From: JBMNTQ01 sp050945815 | GTDB lineage: Bacteria; Bacillota; Clostridia; Christensenellales; JBMNTQ01 | Length of the DNA stretch: 7,821 nt | Direction of reading: 5' to 3' | Assembly (NCBI GenBank): GCA_050945815.1 | Contig: JBMNTQ010000093.1 | Location: 1-7,821, forward strand | Program-made: the position numbers and the translations under genes | The notes under the pieces: model-generated | Seen by the model: the letters and a program-made list of their open reading frames with translations, nothing else | The model's database searches: none | What the model was told of the DNA's origin: nothing | Part shown: in pieces, positions 1-4,419 of the stretch | Layout: each line of letters opens with the position of its first letter | How positions within the stretch are numbered: position 1 is the stretch's first letter

Positions 1-275
1 GGATTTTCCTAAAGAACCCTCCTATCTTGATTTTGGATGAGGCGACATCTGCTTTGGATACGGTGACGGAGGTTAAGATACAGCGGTCATTTGAGGAGTT
101 GTCTAAGGGGCGTACGACCTTGGTGATCGCCCACCGGCTGTCTACTGTGCGTGATGCCGACTCAATTATCGTTGTTGAGGAGGAAGGCATTGTGGAACGG
201 GGCAGCCACAGTGAGCTGATGGAGAAGAACGGCGTCTATGCCCGTTTGTATGACAGCCAGTTTAAGGAAGAGTGA
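1..275 (+). CDS. ABC exporter ATP-binding domain, C-terminal fragment (5' end outside window)
   Basis: This is the end of the nucleotide-binding domain of an ABC transporter; the reading frame is open from base 3 and continues upstream of the window. Visible are the Walker B motif with D-loop (ILILDEATSALD, bases 24-59), the H-loop histidine in VIAHRLSTV, and the closing IVERGSHSELMEKNGVY segment. This pattern is typical of the MsbA/LmrA-like exporter type in which an N-terminal membrane domain is fused to the ATPase. The membrane part and Walker A lie outside the window, so the cargo cannot be named. The stop is followed after 35 bases by azlC with no terminator between, so the two may be co-transcribed. 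The family is sure; the exporter subtype is inferred from the wording of the motifs. Confidence 0.93.
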   Translation, partial: IFLKNPPILILDEATSALDTVTEVKIQRSFEELSKGRTTLVIAHRLSTVRDADSIIVVEEEGIVERGSHSELMEKNGVYARLYDSQFKEE

Positions 276-310
276 GCCGTTTTAGAGGCGTGGAGGGCAA
301 AACGATAACG

Positions 311-1021
311 ATGGGAAAGCGAAACAAGGCGTTGAAGGCGGCGTTTATACAGACGCTACCGGTATTGTTTGGATATTTGTTTGTAGGCATTGCCTTTGGG
401 ATGCTCTTGCAGGAGAGGGGATATAGCGTCTGGTGGGCATTGTTGATGAGCGTTTTTATATATGCCGGATCGATGCAGTTTGTGGCGATCAACTTTTTTG
501 CGGGTGGTGTCGGGCTGTGGGAAGTGGCGTTGATGACGTTAGTGGTGAACTTTCGCCATGCTTTCTACGGGCTGTCCTTTATTCAAAAATTCAACCGAAT
601 GGGGAAAAAGAAGCCATATATGATTTTTTCCCTTACAGATGAGACCTATTCTCTATTGTGTGGGGCAAAAGTTCCGGAAGGGGTGGAGGAGGGGCGGCTT
701 TTTTTCTATATCTCATTGCTGGATCAGATATATTGGATTGCGGGATCGGTGATTGGCGCGTTGGCCGGCGCTTTTCTGCAAATCAATACCCAGGGCATTG
801 ATTTTGCGATGACGGCGCTGTTTGTGGTGATTTTTGTGGAGCAATGGCGCAGCTATCCCACCCATATACCAGCGTTGATTGGCGGCGCTTGTGCGTTGCT
901 GTGCCTCTTTTTATTGGGCGCTCAGGATTTTGTTATGCCTGCTATGCTGTTGATTGTGGCGGTGTTGATGGCGCTGAAGCGCGGTATTTCAAGCAAACTG
1001 GGCAGTTTGAGCGGGGAGTAG
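311..1021 (+). CDS. azlC: AzlC family branched-chain amino acid exporter, large subunit
   Basis: This 236-residue membrane protein is the large subunit of an AzlCD-type exporter, which in characterised relatives moves branched-chain amino acids or their analogues out of the cell. Family signatures visible are AGSMQF (residues 52-57), NFRHAFYG (80-87) and LTDETY (108-113), with hydrophobic segments near residues 12-33, 41-62, 66-80, 130-156, 165-178, 185-204 and 206-222. Length is normal. The frame is open from a GTG at 272, but the ATG at 311 gives the usual N-terminus (basic MGKRNK before the first helix). The GGAGG at 292-296 is 14 bases away, rather far, so a start at the in-frame GTG codons (272 or 290) cannot be excluded. 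azlD follows 7 bases after the stop, forming the expected pair. Confidence 0.93.
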   Translation: MGKRNKALKAAFIQTLPVLFGYLFVGIAFGMLLQERGYSVWWALLMSVFIYAGSMQFVAINFFAGGVGLWEVALMTLVVNFRHAFYGLSFIQKFNRMGKKKPYMIFSLTDETYSLLCGAKVPEGVEEGRLFFYISLLDQIYWIAGSVIGALAGAFLQINTQGIDFAMTALFVVIFVEQWRSYPTHIPALIGGACALLCLFLLGAQDFVMPAMLLIVAVLMALKRGISSKLGSLSGE

Positions 1022-1028
1022 TTGGACG

Positions 1029-1364
1029 ATGACGATTTCTGTTGGTGAATCGCTGCTGATTATTTTGGTGGTGGCGGCGATTACTTTTTTTGTGAGGCTG
1101 ATCCCTTTTTTGTTTTTTAGTAAAGGGAAGAGTGTACCAAAGCTGGTGGATTATCTTGGTGCGGCGCTGCCGCCGGCGGTTATGGCAATGCTGGTCGTAT
1201 TTTGCTTGAGGAATACGGTCGTGACTGCTTATCCCTTTGGGCTGCCAGAGCTGATTGGGGTGGTGGCGGTGGTGTTGCTGCATGTGTGGAAACGCAATAA
1301 TCTTCTGAGTATTTTTGGTGGAACGGCCATTTATATGGCATTGGTGCAGCTTGTTTTCGTGTAG
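1029..1364 (+). CDS. azlD: AzlD family branched-chain amino acid exporter, small subunit
   Basis: This 111-residue protein is the small membrane partner of AzlC; the two subunits together form the exporter. It has about four hydrophobic segments (residues 7-30, 43-60, 70-86, 95-111). Motifs seen in the family are TFFVRLIPFLFF (19-30), LGAALPPAVM (43-52) and HVWKRNNLLSIFGGTAIYM (85-103). Length matches the family (about 100-110). The ATG at 1029 follows GGGGAG at 1013-1018 with a 10-base gap and lies 7 bases after the azlC stop, so translation is probably coupled. No terminator hairpin is visible after the stop; the next element is the tRNA promoter 37 bases on. The operon therefore either ends weakly or reads into the tRNA gene. 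Confidence 0.93.
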   Translation: MTISVGESLLIILVVAAITFFVRLIPFLFFSKGKSVPKLVDYLGAALPPAVMAMLVVFCLRNTVVTAYPFGLPELIGVVAVVLLHVWKRNNLLSIFGGTAIYMALVQLVFV

Positions 1365-1401
1365 ATTGACTGGAATTTGTATAACAGGTAGGATATACCC
1401 C

Positions 1402-1430
1402 TTGACTGATAAATACCTCTGGATTATAAT
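1402..1430 (+). promoter_or_regulatory. Sigma-A promoter of tRNA-Leu
   Basis: The -35 box TTGACT (1402-1407) and a perfect -10 box TATAAT (1425-1430) are separated by exactly 17 bases. The expected transcript start, near 1437, is about 15 bases before the mature tRNA 5' end. Strong promoters of this form are normal for stable RNA genes. Confidence 0.88.
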
Positions 1431-1451
1431 TTTATCTATGCCCTTCAATAT

Positions 1452-1538
1452 GCCGGAGTGGCGGAATAGGCAGACGCACGGGACTTAAAATCCCGCGATG
1501 GCAACATCGTACCGGTTCAAGTCCGGTCTTCGGCACCA
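1452..1538 (+). tRNA. tRNA-Leu, anticodon UAA, CCA encoded
   Basis: The gene folds into a class II tRNA. The acceptor stem pairs GCCGGAG (1452-1458) with CTTCGGC (1528-1534). The anticodon stem CGGGA/TCCCG encloses the loop CTTAAAA, giving anticodon TAA at 1486-1488, which reads UUA codons (and UUG by wobble). The long variable arm is CGATG-GCAA-CATCG (1496-1509), diagnostic of Leu/Ser/Tyr tRNAs. The T arm is ACCGG-TTCAAGT-CCGGT. Discriminator A1535 fits leucine, and CCA at 1536-1538 is encoded. A strong promoter lies directly upstream. The 3' end touches a long hairpin with no spacer, and no second copy of the tRNA 3' end appears in the window, so there is no sign of an island attachment duplication here. 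Confidence 0.98.
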
Positions 1539-1578
1539 CTTACCTTTCTTTTAGAAAAAAGAAAAGTAAGCCAAAGAA
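1539..1578 (+). repeat. Structured repeat, copy 1: polypyrimidine/polypurine hairpin plus GCCAA linker
   Basis: Bases 1539-1552 pair with 1557-1570 (13 of 14 pairs, one C/A mismatch) around the four-base loop AGAA. The sequence then runs on as a purine-rich linker beginning GCCAAAGAAAA. From CTTTCTTTT at 1544 onward, about 28 of 35 bases match a second copy at 1915-1949 in the same orientation, and most differences are A/G changes. The hairpin begins directly after the tRNA CCA, so it may also act in 3' trailer processing. Confidence 0.75.
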
Positions 1579-1583
1579 AATCA

Positions 1584-1615
1584 ATATCGCACATCATTTA
1601 TATGGTGTGCGGTGT
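1584..1615 (+). other. Stable hairpin following repeat copy 1
   Basis: The core arms CGCACATCAT (1588-1597) and ATGGTGTGCG (1602-1611) pair fully with one T-G wobble around a TTAT loop. The stem extends outward to A1584-T1615, partly through wobble pairs. Its sequence is unrelated to the hairpin that follows repeat copy 2, although its position relative to the repeat is the same. Confidence 0.65.
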
Positions 1616-1645
1616 ATGCCCGCGCTTAAGCGTTGCATCTTTTTT
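1616..1645 (+). terminator. Probable intrinsic terminator after tRNA-Leu
   Basis: A compact hairpin has outer arms ATGC/GCAT (1616-1619, 1635-1638) and inner arms GCGC/GCGT around loop TTAA. A small internal loop separates the two, and six T residues follow at 1640-1645. It starts one base after the preceding hairpin. It would end the tRNA-Leu transcript, or serve as an attenuator for the small gene at 1700, which has no clear promoter of its own. Confidence 0.6.
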
Positions 1646-1699
1646 AGTAGCACAGGGCAAAACTTCTGCTGAGATATTTAGATTGGAGGAGGTTTCTCT

Positions 1700-1870
1700 A
1701 TGCCGGATTACAAATCCATGTACTATCATTTGTCGGGACGAATGGCAGGGGCCATTGAAGCTTTGGAAGCGATTACGGAAACTATCAGACAGGCCCAGCA
1801 AACCACAGAGGATATGTTTATCAACAGCAAAGACGAGGATTTAGAGGATAAGCCGGAAGAAGCAGAATAA
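1700..1870 (+). CDS. Small conserved-type protein of unknown function, 56 residues
   Basis: This short gene has an excellent ribosome binding site, GGAGGAGG at 1685-1692, seven bases before ATG 1700. It encodes 56 residues: an aromatic N-terminal block (MPDYKSMYYHL), a likely amphipathic helix (residues 12-40, rich in Ala, Glu, Ile and Gln, with few helix breakers), and a strongly acidic tail (KDEDLEDKPEEAE). There is no signal peptide, membrane segment or cysteine. Small proteins starting with a DYK-x-MYYHL-like block are familiar to me from clostridial genomes as unnamed hypotheticals, but I cannot verify the family here and assign no function. No convincing promoter lies between the terminator-like hairpin at 1616-1645 and the gene, so expression may depend on read-through from the tRNA-Leu promoter. 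The gene is bracketed by two copies of a structured repeat. A helical oligomer or nucleic-acid/protein adaptor is possible. Confidence 0.82.
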   Translation: MPDYKSMYYHLSGRMAGAIEALEAITETIRQAQQTTEDMFINSKDEDLEDKPEEAE

Positions 1871-1910
1871 GCTTTTGTGCGACTATATCTTTTCTTCTAG
1901 CGTTAGGCAA

Positions 1911-1949
1911 CTGTCTTTCTTTTGGAAAAAGGAAAGGTGGGCCAATGAG
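1911..1949 (+). repeat. Structured repeat, copy 2: polypyrimidine/polypurine hairpin plus GCCAA linker
   Basis: CTTTCTTTT (1915-1923) pairs with AAAGGAAAG (1928-1936) around a GGAA tetraloop, with one T-G wobble. The stem extends outward by C-G, T-G, G-T and T-G pairs (1911-1914 with 1937-1940). The linker GGCCAATGAGAAA follows. Compared with copy 1, most changes are A-to-G and the helix persists through wobble pairs, which suggests that the RNA fold matters. Confidence 0.75.
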
Positions 1950-1997
1950 AAAGATACCGTAAGCCGTGTTTAGGTGGCTTGCGGTATCTTTATTTGT
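1950..1997 (+). terminator. Strong hairpin, possible terminator of the small gene
   Basis: A 16-bp stem pairs 1950-1965 (AAAGATACCGTAAGCC) with 1976-1991, with one G-T wobble and a 10-base loop. The 3' side ends in TCTTTATTTG, a modest T-rich tail. It sits 79 bases after the small gene stop and directly after repeat copy 2. The tail is weak for a classical intrinsic terminator, and the A-rich 5' flank would allow it to work in both directions. Confidence 0.55.
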
Positions 1998-2289
1998 GGG
2001 TGGAGAATAGAGGCCTGGATGATGGGCAGATAAAGTTGCTTTAGAAAGCAAGCTTCGGTGTACGGCGGGCAGATTATCCTATGCTGGTGCGGCGGCAATA
2101 GCTTTATTCGTGCTGATACCGCCGAAACTATCGAACCCGACAAGGGGAAGCCTATGGGGAGCGTCGATGGCGCGGTTTAAGGGCAAGAAAAAACAGGCCG
2201 TGGGACTTGAATGCATAGACCTATGGTAATGGCGGTTTTGTTGATGTTAGGGGCGCCTTTTCCTGTCTGTTTTGTATTCGTAATAGCCC
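1992..2289. other. Intergenic stretch with a possible decayed small ORF at 2034-2229
   Basis: No intact gene is supported between the hairpin at 1950-1991 and the promoter at 2290. One frame is open from 2034 to a stop at 2178-2180 and contains CWCGGNSFIRADTAE. A second frame overlaps it and runs to a stop at 2227-2229, with ARFKGKKKQAVGLECIDLW. Read together with one frameshift near 2160-2180, they look more like a coding remnant than random sequence (a CxCGG start and a late Cys, as in small zinc-ribbon proteins). There is no ribosome binding site and no good start codon. This is inference with low confidence. Confidence 0.3.
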
Positions 2290-2318
2290 TTGACATTTGC
2301 GATCCTAATACTTATAAT
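2290..2318 (+). promoter_or_regulatory. Perfect-consensus sigma-A promoter of the PLP enzyme gene
   Basis: TTGACA at 2290-2295 and TATAAT at 2313-2318 are separated by exactly 17 bases, so the core promoter matches the consensus fully. The transcript would start near 2325 and have a leader of about 90 bases before ATG 2417. Such a strong promoter with a dyad over its -10 region suggests that a repressor controls it. Confidence 0.9.
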
Positions 2319-2334
2319 ACTGATATGTATTATA
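2313..2334. promoter_or_regulatory. Dyad overlapping -10 and start site, possible operator
   Basis: TATAATAC (2313-2320) and GTATTATA (2327-2334) form a perfect 8-bp inverted repeat around TGATAT. It covers the -10 box and the expected transcription start, the usual place for a repressor site. A related stretch occurs at the promoter of the transporter gene near 3581. The AT-rich makeup means that part of the symmetry could be chance. Confidence 0.45.
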
Positions 2335-2416
2335 TGAATTAGGCTCAAATGTTACGAAAATCGGCGAACGAAGGGTATATGGATGGTGTGTAATGTCAGG
2401 CTTGGGAGAGTTCAAA

Positions 2417-3508
2417 ATGAAAAATATCAATACGCTGTGTGTCCACGGTACGGAGGATAAGAATAATTCTACGGGTTCGATTACGGTTCCTGTCTATCAG
2501 TCTGCAACTTTTGCTCATCCGTCGGTGGGGCAAAGCACTGGCTACGACTACTCTCGTTTACAAAACCCAACACGCGAAGCATTGGAGGACTGGGTTGCTA
2601 AATTAGAGAATGGCCACGACGCTATGGCATTTTCAAGCGGAATGGCGGCAATGGCGGTTCTCTGTGAGCTTTTCGCTCCAAATGACCACATAATTGCAAG
2701 CAACGACCTTTACGGCGGCTCGGTGCGGCTGCTTGACCATGTCGTAAAAAAGAACGGCATTGCGGTTGATTATGTTGACACTGGCAACATTGAAGCGCTT
2801 GAGACGATAATTCGTCCTGAAACAAAAGCTGTATTTGTTGAAACACCAACCAACCCAATGATGCAGATTACCGATATTAAAGCGGTTTCCGCACTTTGTA
2901 AGGAACATGATGTTTTGCTGATTGTGGACAACACCTTCTTAACTCCGATTTATCAGAGACCGATTGAGCTGGGTGCGGATCTTGTCTTGCACAGCGGTAC
3001 GAAATATATCGGCGGCCACAACGATACGTTGGCGGGGTTTCTTGTAGCGGCAAACAATGAATTGTCGGAGAAGCTGCGGTTTTTGTATAAGACGATTGGG
3101 GCTTGTCTTGCGCCGTGGGACTGCTTTCTTATTATGCGCGGCATTAAGACGCTGGCAATACGCATGGAGCGTATAACGGAGAACGCTGGGAAAATCGCTG
3201 AGTGGCTGAAGATGCAGGTGAAAGTTAAAGATGTGTTGTACTGCGGGCAAAGTGGGATGATTTCAATCCGAGTTGATTCGGCAGAAACGGTATACAGAAT
3301 TCTTGGTAATGTAAAGGTAATTAAATTTTCTGAAAGCCTTGGCGGAGTTGAGTCGCTGATTACATACCCGTTTTTACAGACCCATGCCGATGTGCCGGAG
3401 GAGAAGCGGCTTGCCCTTGGGATAGACGATTGCTTGTTGAGATTGTCGGTTGGTATTGAGTTTGCCGATGACCTTATATCGGACTTGGCAGCGGCAATCA
3501 AGGATTAA
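2417..3508 (+). CDS. PLP-dependent cystathionine gamma-synthase / beta-lyase family enzyme
   Basis: This cytosolic enzyme of the Cys/Met metabolism PLP family (fold type I) acts on sulfur amino acids such as cystathionine, O-acyl-homoserine, cysteine or methionine. Landmarks are YSRLQNPTR (residues 45-53), FSSGMAAM (72-79), VDNTF (170-174; D171 contacts the PLP ring nitrogen), SGTKY with the PLP lysine K196, ESLGGVESL (306-314) and RLSVGIE (342-348; R342 binds the substrate carboxylate). ATG 2417 is chosen over the in-frame ATG 2393 because GGGAG at 2404-2408 is 8 bases before it and MKNINTLCVHG is the usual N-terminus. The protein has 363 residues, slightly short. Relative to typical members, about 17 residues are missing after VLYCG (around residue 279), where a GLPSHP...GGF-type segment is expected. 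Beta-lyase, gamma-synthase and gamma-lyase activities cannot be separated from sequence alone. Codon use looks AT-richer than in flanking genes. The gene appears to be transcribed alone. Confidence 0.92.
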   Translation: MKNINTLCVHGTEDKNNSTGSITVPVYQSATFAHPSVGQSTGYDYSRLQNPTREALEDWVAKLENGHDAMAFSSGMAAMAVLCELFAPNDHIIASNDLYGGSVRLLDHVVKKNGIAVDYVDTGNIEALETIIRPETKAVFVETPTNPMMQITDIKAVSALCKEHDVLLIVDNTFLTPIYQRPIELGADLVLHSGTKYIGGHNDTLAGFLVAANNELSEKLRFLYKTIGACLAPWDCFLIMRGIKTLAIRMERITENAGKIAEWLKMQVKVKDVLYCGQSGMISIRVDSAETVYRILGNVKVIKFSESLGGVESLITYPFLQTHADVPEEKRLALGIDDCLLRLSVGIEFADDLISDLAAAIKD

Positions 3509-3558
3509 TGTTTTGGTTGGTTCAGCTATTATAGTAAAAAGGCAGACCTAATTTGCGG

Positions 3559-3586
3559 TTGCAATCTACAATCTGTACGGTATAAT
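3559..3586 (+). promoter_or_regulatory. Sigma-A promoter of the EamA transporter gene
   Basis: TATAAT at 3581-3586 is preceded by TTGCAA at 3559-3564 with a 16-base spacer. The -10 box matches the consensus fully and the -35 matches at four of six positions. The transcript would start near 3593, leaving a leader of about 84 bases that contains an intrinsic terminator. The stretch from the -10 box onward (TATAATATTGATATG) closely resembles the one at 2313-2327. Confidence 0.75.
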
Positions 3587-3592
3587 ATTGAT

Positions 3593-3606
3593 ATGATATC
3601 TATCAT
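3593..3606. promoter_or_regulatory. Short dyad at the transporter transcription start, possible operator
   Basis: ATGATA (3593-3598) and TATCAT (3601-3606) form a perfect 6-bp inverted repeat around TC, directly at the expected transcription start. It could be a regulator site or the start of the leader RNA structure. The dyad is short and AT-rich, so confidence is low. Confidence 0.35.
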
Positions 3607-3620
3607 CGGATGAGCACCTG

Positions 3621-3660
3621 CCGTATGCAAGGCTAACTTGCATGCGGTTTCTTATTTTTT
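3621..3660 (+). terminator. Intrinsic terminator within the transporter gene leader
   Basis: CCGTATGCAAG (3621-3631) pairs with CTTGCATGCGG (3637-3647) over 11 bp with one T-G wobble and a GCTAA loop. TTTCTTATTTTTT follows at 3648-3660. The GGGAGG ribosome binding site begins two bases later. It lies between promoter and gene, so it either attenuates transporter expression or stops transcripts from the upstream gene and promoter. I found no clear antiterminator pairing upstream. Confidence 0.8.
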
Positions 3661-3676
3661 CGGGAGGTTTATGTTT

Positions 3677-4102
3677 ATGTGGAATATGCTATGGCCGATT
3701 CTGATTGTGGTTGCTGCAAATACAATTTATAACATCAGCGCAAAATCAACACCGGAGAACATCAACTCGTTTGCTTCGCTGTCTCTTACGTACCTGATTG
3801 CTATGATTTGTTCAATTGTTATGTATTTTGTTACGAGCGAAAAGAAAAATATTTTGCTGGAATTGTCGAAAACCAATTGGACGGCTTATGCTCTTGGGGT
3901 TGCGATCGTTGGCTTGGAGTTTGGGTTTTTATGCATTTATCGTGCGGGATGGAAAATAAGCACAGCAAACTTATTTGCCAGCATAAGCTTGGCTTGTGTT
4001 TTGTTAATGGTTGGGTTTCTTTTATATAAAGAATCGATTAGCTTGCGCCAGATATTGGGAATGGGAGTGTGTGCAGTTGGTTTGTTTCTGATTGCAAAAT
4101 AA
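3677..4102 (+). CDS. Half-size EamA (DMT superfamily) transporter
   Basis: This 141-residue membrane protein holds a single EamA domain of five predicted transmembrane helices (about residues 4-21, 32-53, 68-89, 95-117, 122-140). Full-size DMT exporters have two such domains, so this one would work as a dimer. The closing segment WKISTANLFASISLACVLLM followed by YKESISLRQILGMG is typical of EamA domains (helix, acidic loop with E119, last helix). The substrate is unknown; relatives export amino acids or other metabolites, or confer drug resistance. ATG 3677 is chosen because GGAGG at 3663-3667 is 9 bases before it; the in-frame ATG 3671 is only 3 bases from that site. The gene has its own promoter and a terminator in its leader, pointing to regulation. 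Base composition resembles the preceding PLP enzyme gene rather than the ligase operon, so both may have been acquired together. Confidence 0.85.
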   Translation: MWNMLWPILIVVAANTIYNISAKSTPENINSFASLSLTYLIAMICSIVMYFVTSEKKNILLELSKTNWTAYALGVAIVGLEFGFLCIYRAGWKISTANLFASISLACVLLMVGFLLYKESISLRQILGMGVCAVGLFLIAK

Positions 4103-4340
4103 GCGGCTGTTTTTAGACATGTTGTGGGAAGAGGTTTTCCGGCCTATGCAGGCTGAGATTTAAATGGGTAAGAGTTTGGGCGTAAAATATCTTTTGCGAA
4201 ACATGGGGCTGCTAAGGATAGCTATTTTGTGGTGGAGGCCTACGCTAGATTAGAAAAAACAGCAGCTTATACAAGCTATAATAACGTAGTTTGCGATTCT
4301 TTTTCCCTGCTGATCAGGTATGTATGCAGAAGCGCTGTCC
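4103..4340. other. Intergenic stretch with no supported feature
   Basis: No gene, RNA or clear terminator is seen here. A 29-codon ORF starts at 4164 but has no ribosome binding site. A TATAAT at 4277-4282 has no -35 box at a usable distance, and a 5-bp AGCTT/AAGCT hairpin at 4264-4277 lacks a T tail. The stretch separates the two AT-rich singly transcribed genes from the acyl-CoA ligase operon. Confidence 0.5.
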
Positions 4341-4369
4341 TTTCATTTTGTTTAAATTTATACTATAAT
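4341..4369 (+). promoter_or_regulatory. Probable promoter of the E2-like / acyl-CoA ligase operon
   Basis: A perfect TATAAT at 4364-4369 lies 51 bases before the first start codon. At 17 bases upstream the -35 position reads TTTCAT (4341-4346), a weak match to consensus. A poor -35 with a perfect -10 box could mean help from an activator. There is no evident operator dyad. Confidence 0.5.
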
Positions 4370-4419
4370 GCAGATGAGAATATGTAGAGAAAACGGACTG
4401 TTTGATAGGAGGGGTGTAG

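Noticed and set aside
942..1448. Reverse-strand ORF of 168 codons opposite azlD
   Set aside because: It is composed of His/Gln/Arg-rich low-information sequence complementary to azlD and overlaps the tRNA promoter; it has no family resemblance.
1496..1538. tRNA-Leu 3' end as an integration site of a genomic island
   Set aside because: No second copy of the tRNA 3' end and no integrase gene is visible in the window.
1602..1844. 80-codon + strand ORF overlapping the small gene in another frame
   Set aside because: It lacks a ribosome binding site, starts inside a hairpin, and overlaps the 56-residue gene, which has near-ideal translation signals.
1539..1991. CRISPR array
   Set aside because: Only two diverged copies occur, 371 bases apart with a gene between them, so there is no regular spacing.
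2349..2393. 14-codon leader ORF ending in TAATG before the PLP enzyme gene
   Set aside because: It has no clear ribosome binding site and is not enriched for Cys, Met or other regulatory codons; the enzyme has its own site at 2404-2408. Chance is the simpler view.
4164..4253. 29-codon ORF between the transporter and the E2-like gene
   Set aside because: There is no ribosome binding site, no promoter and no protein-like pattern beyond chance.
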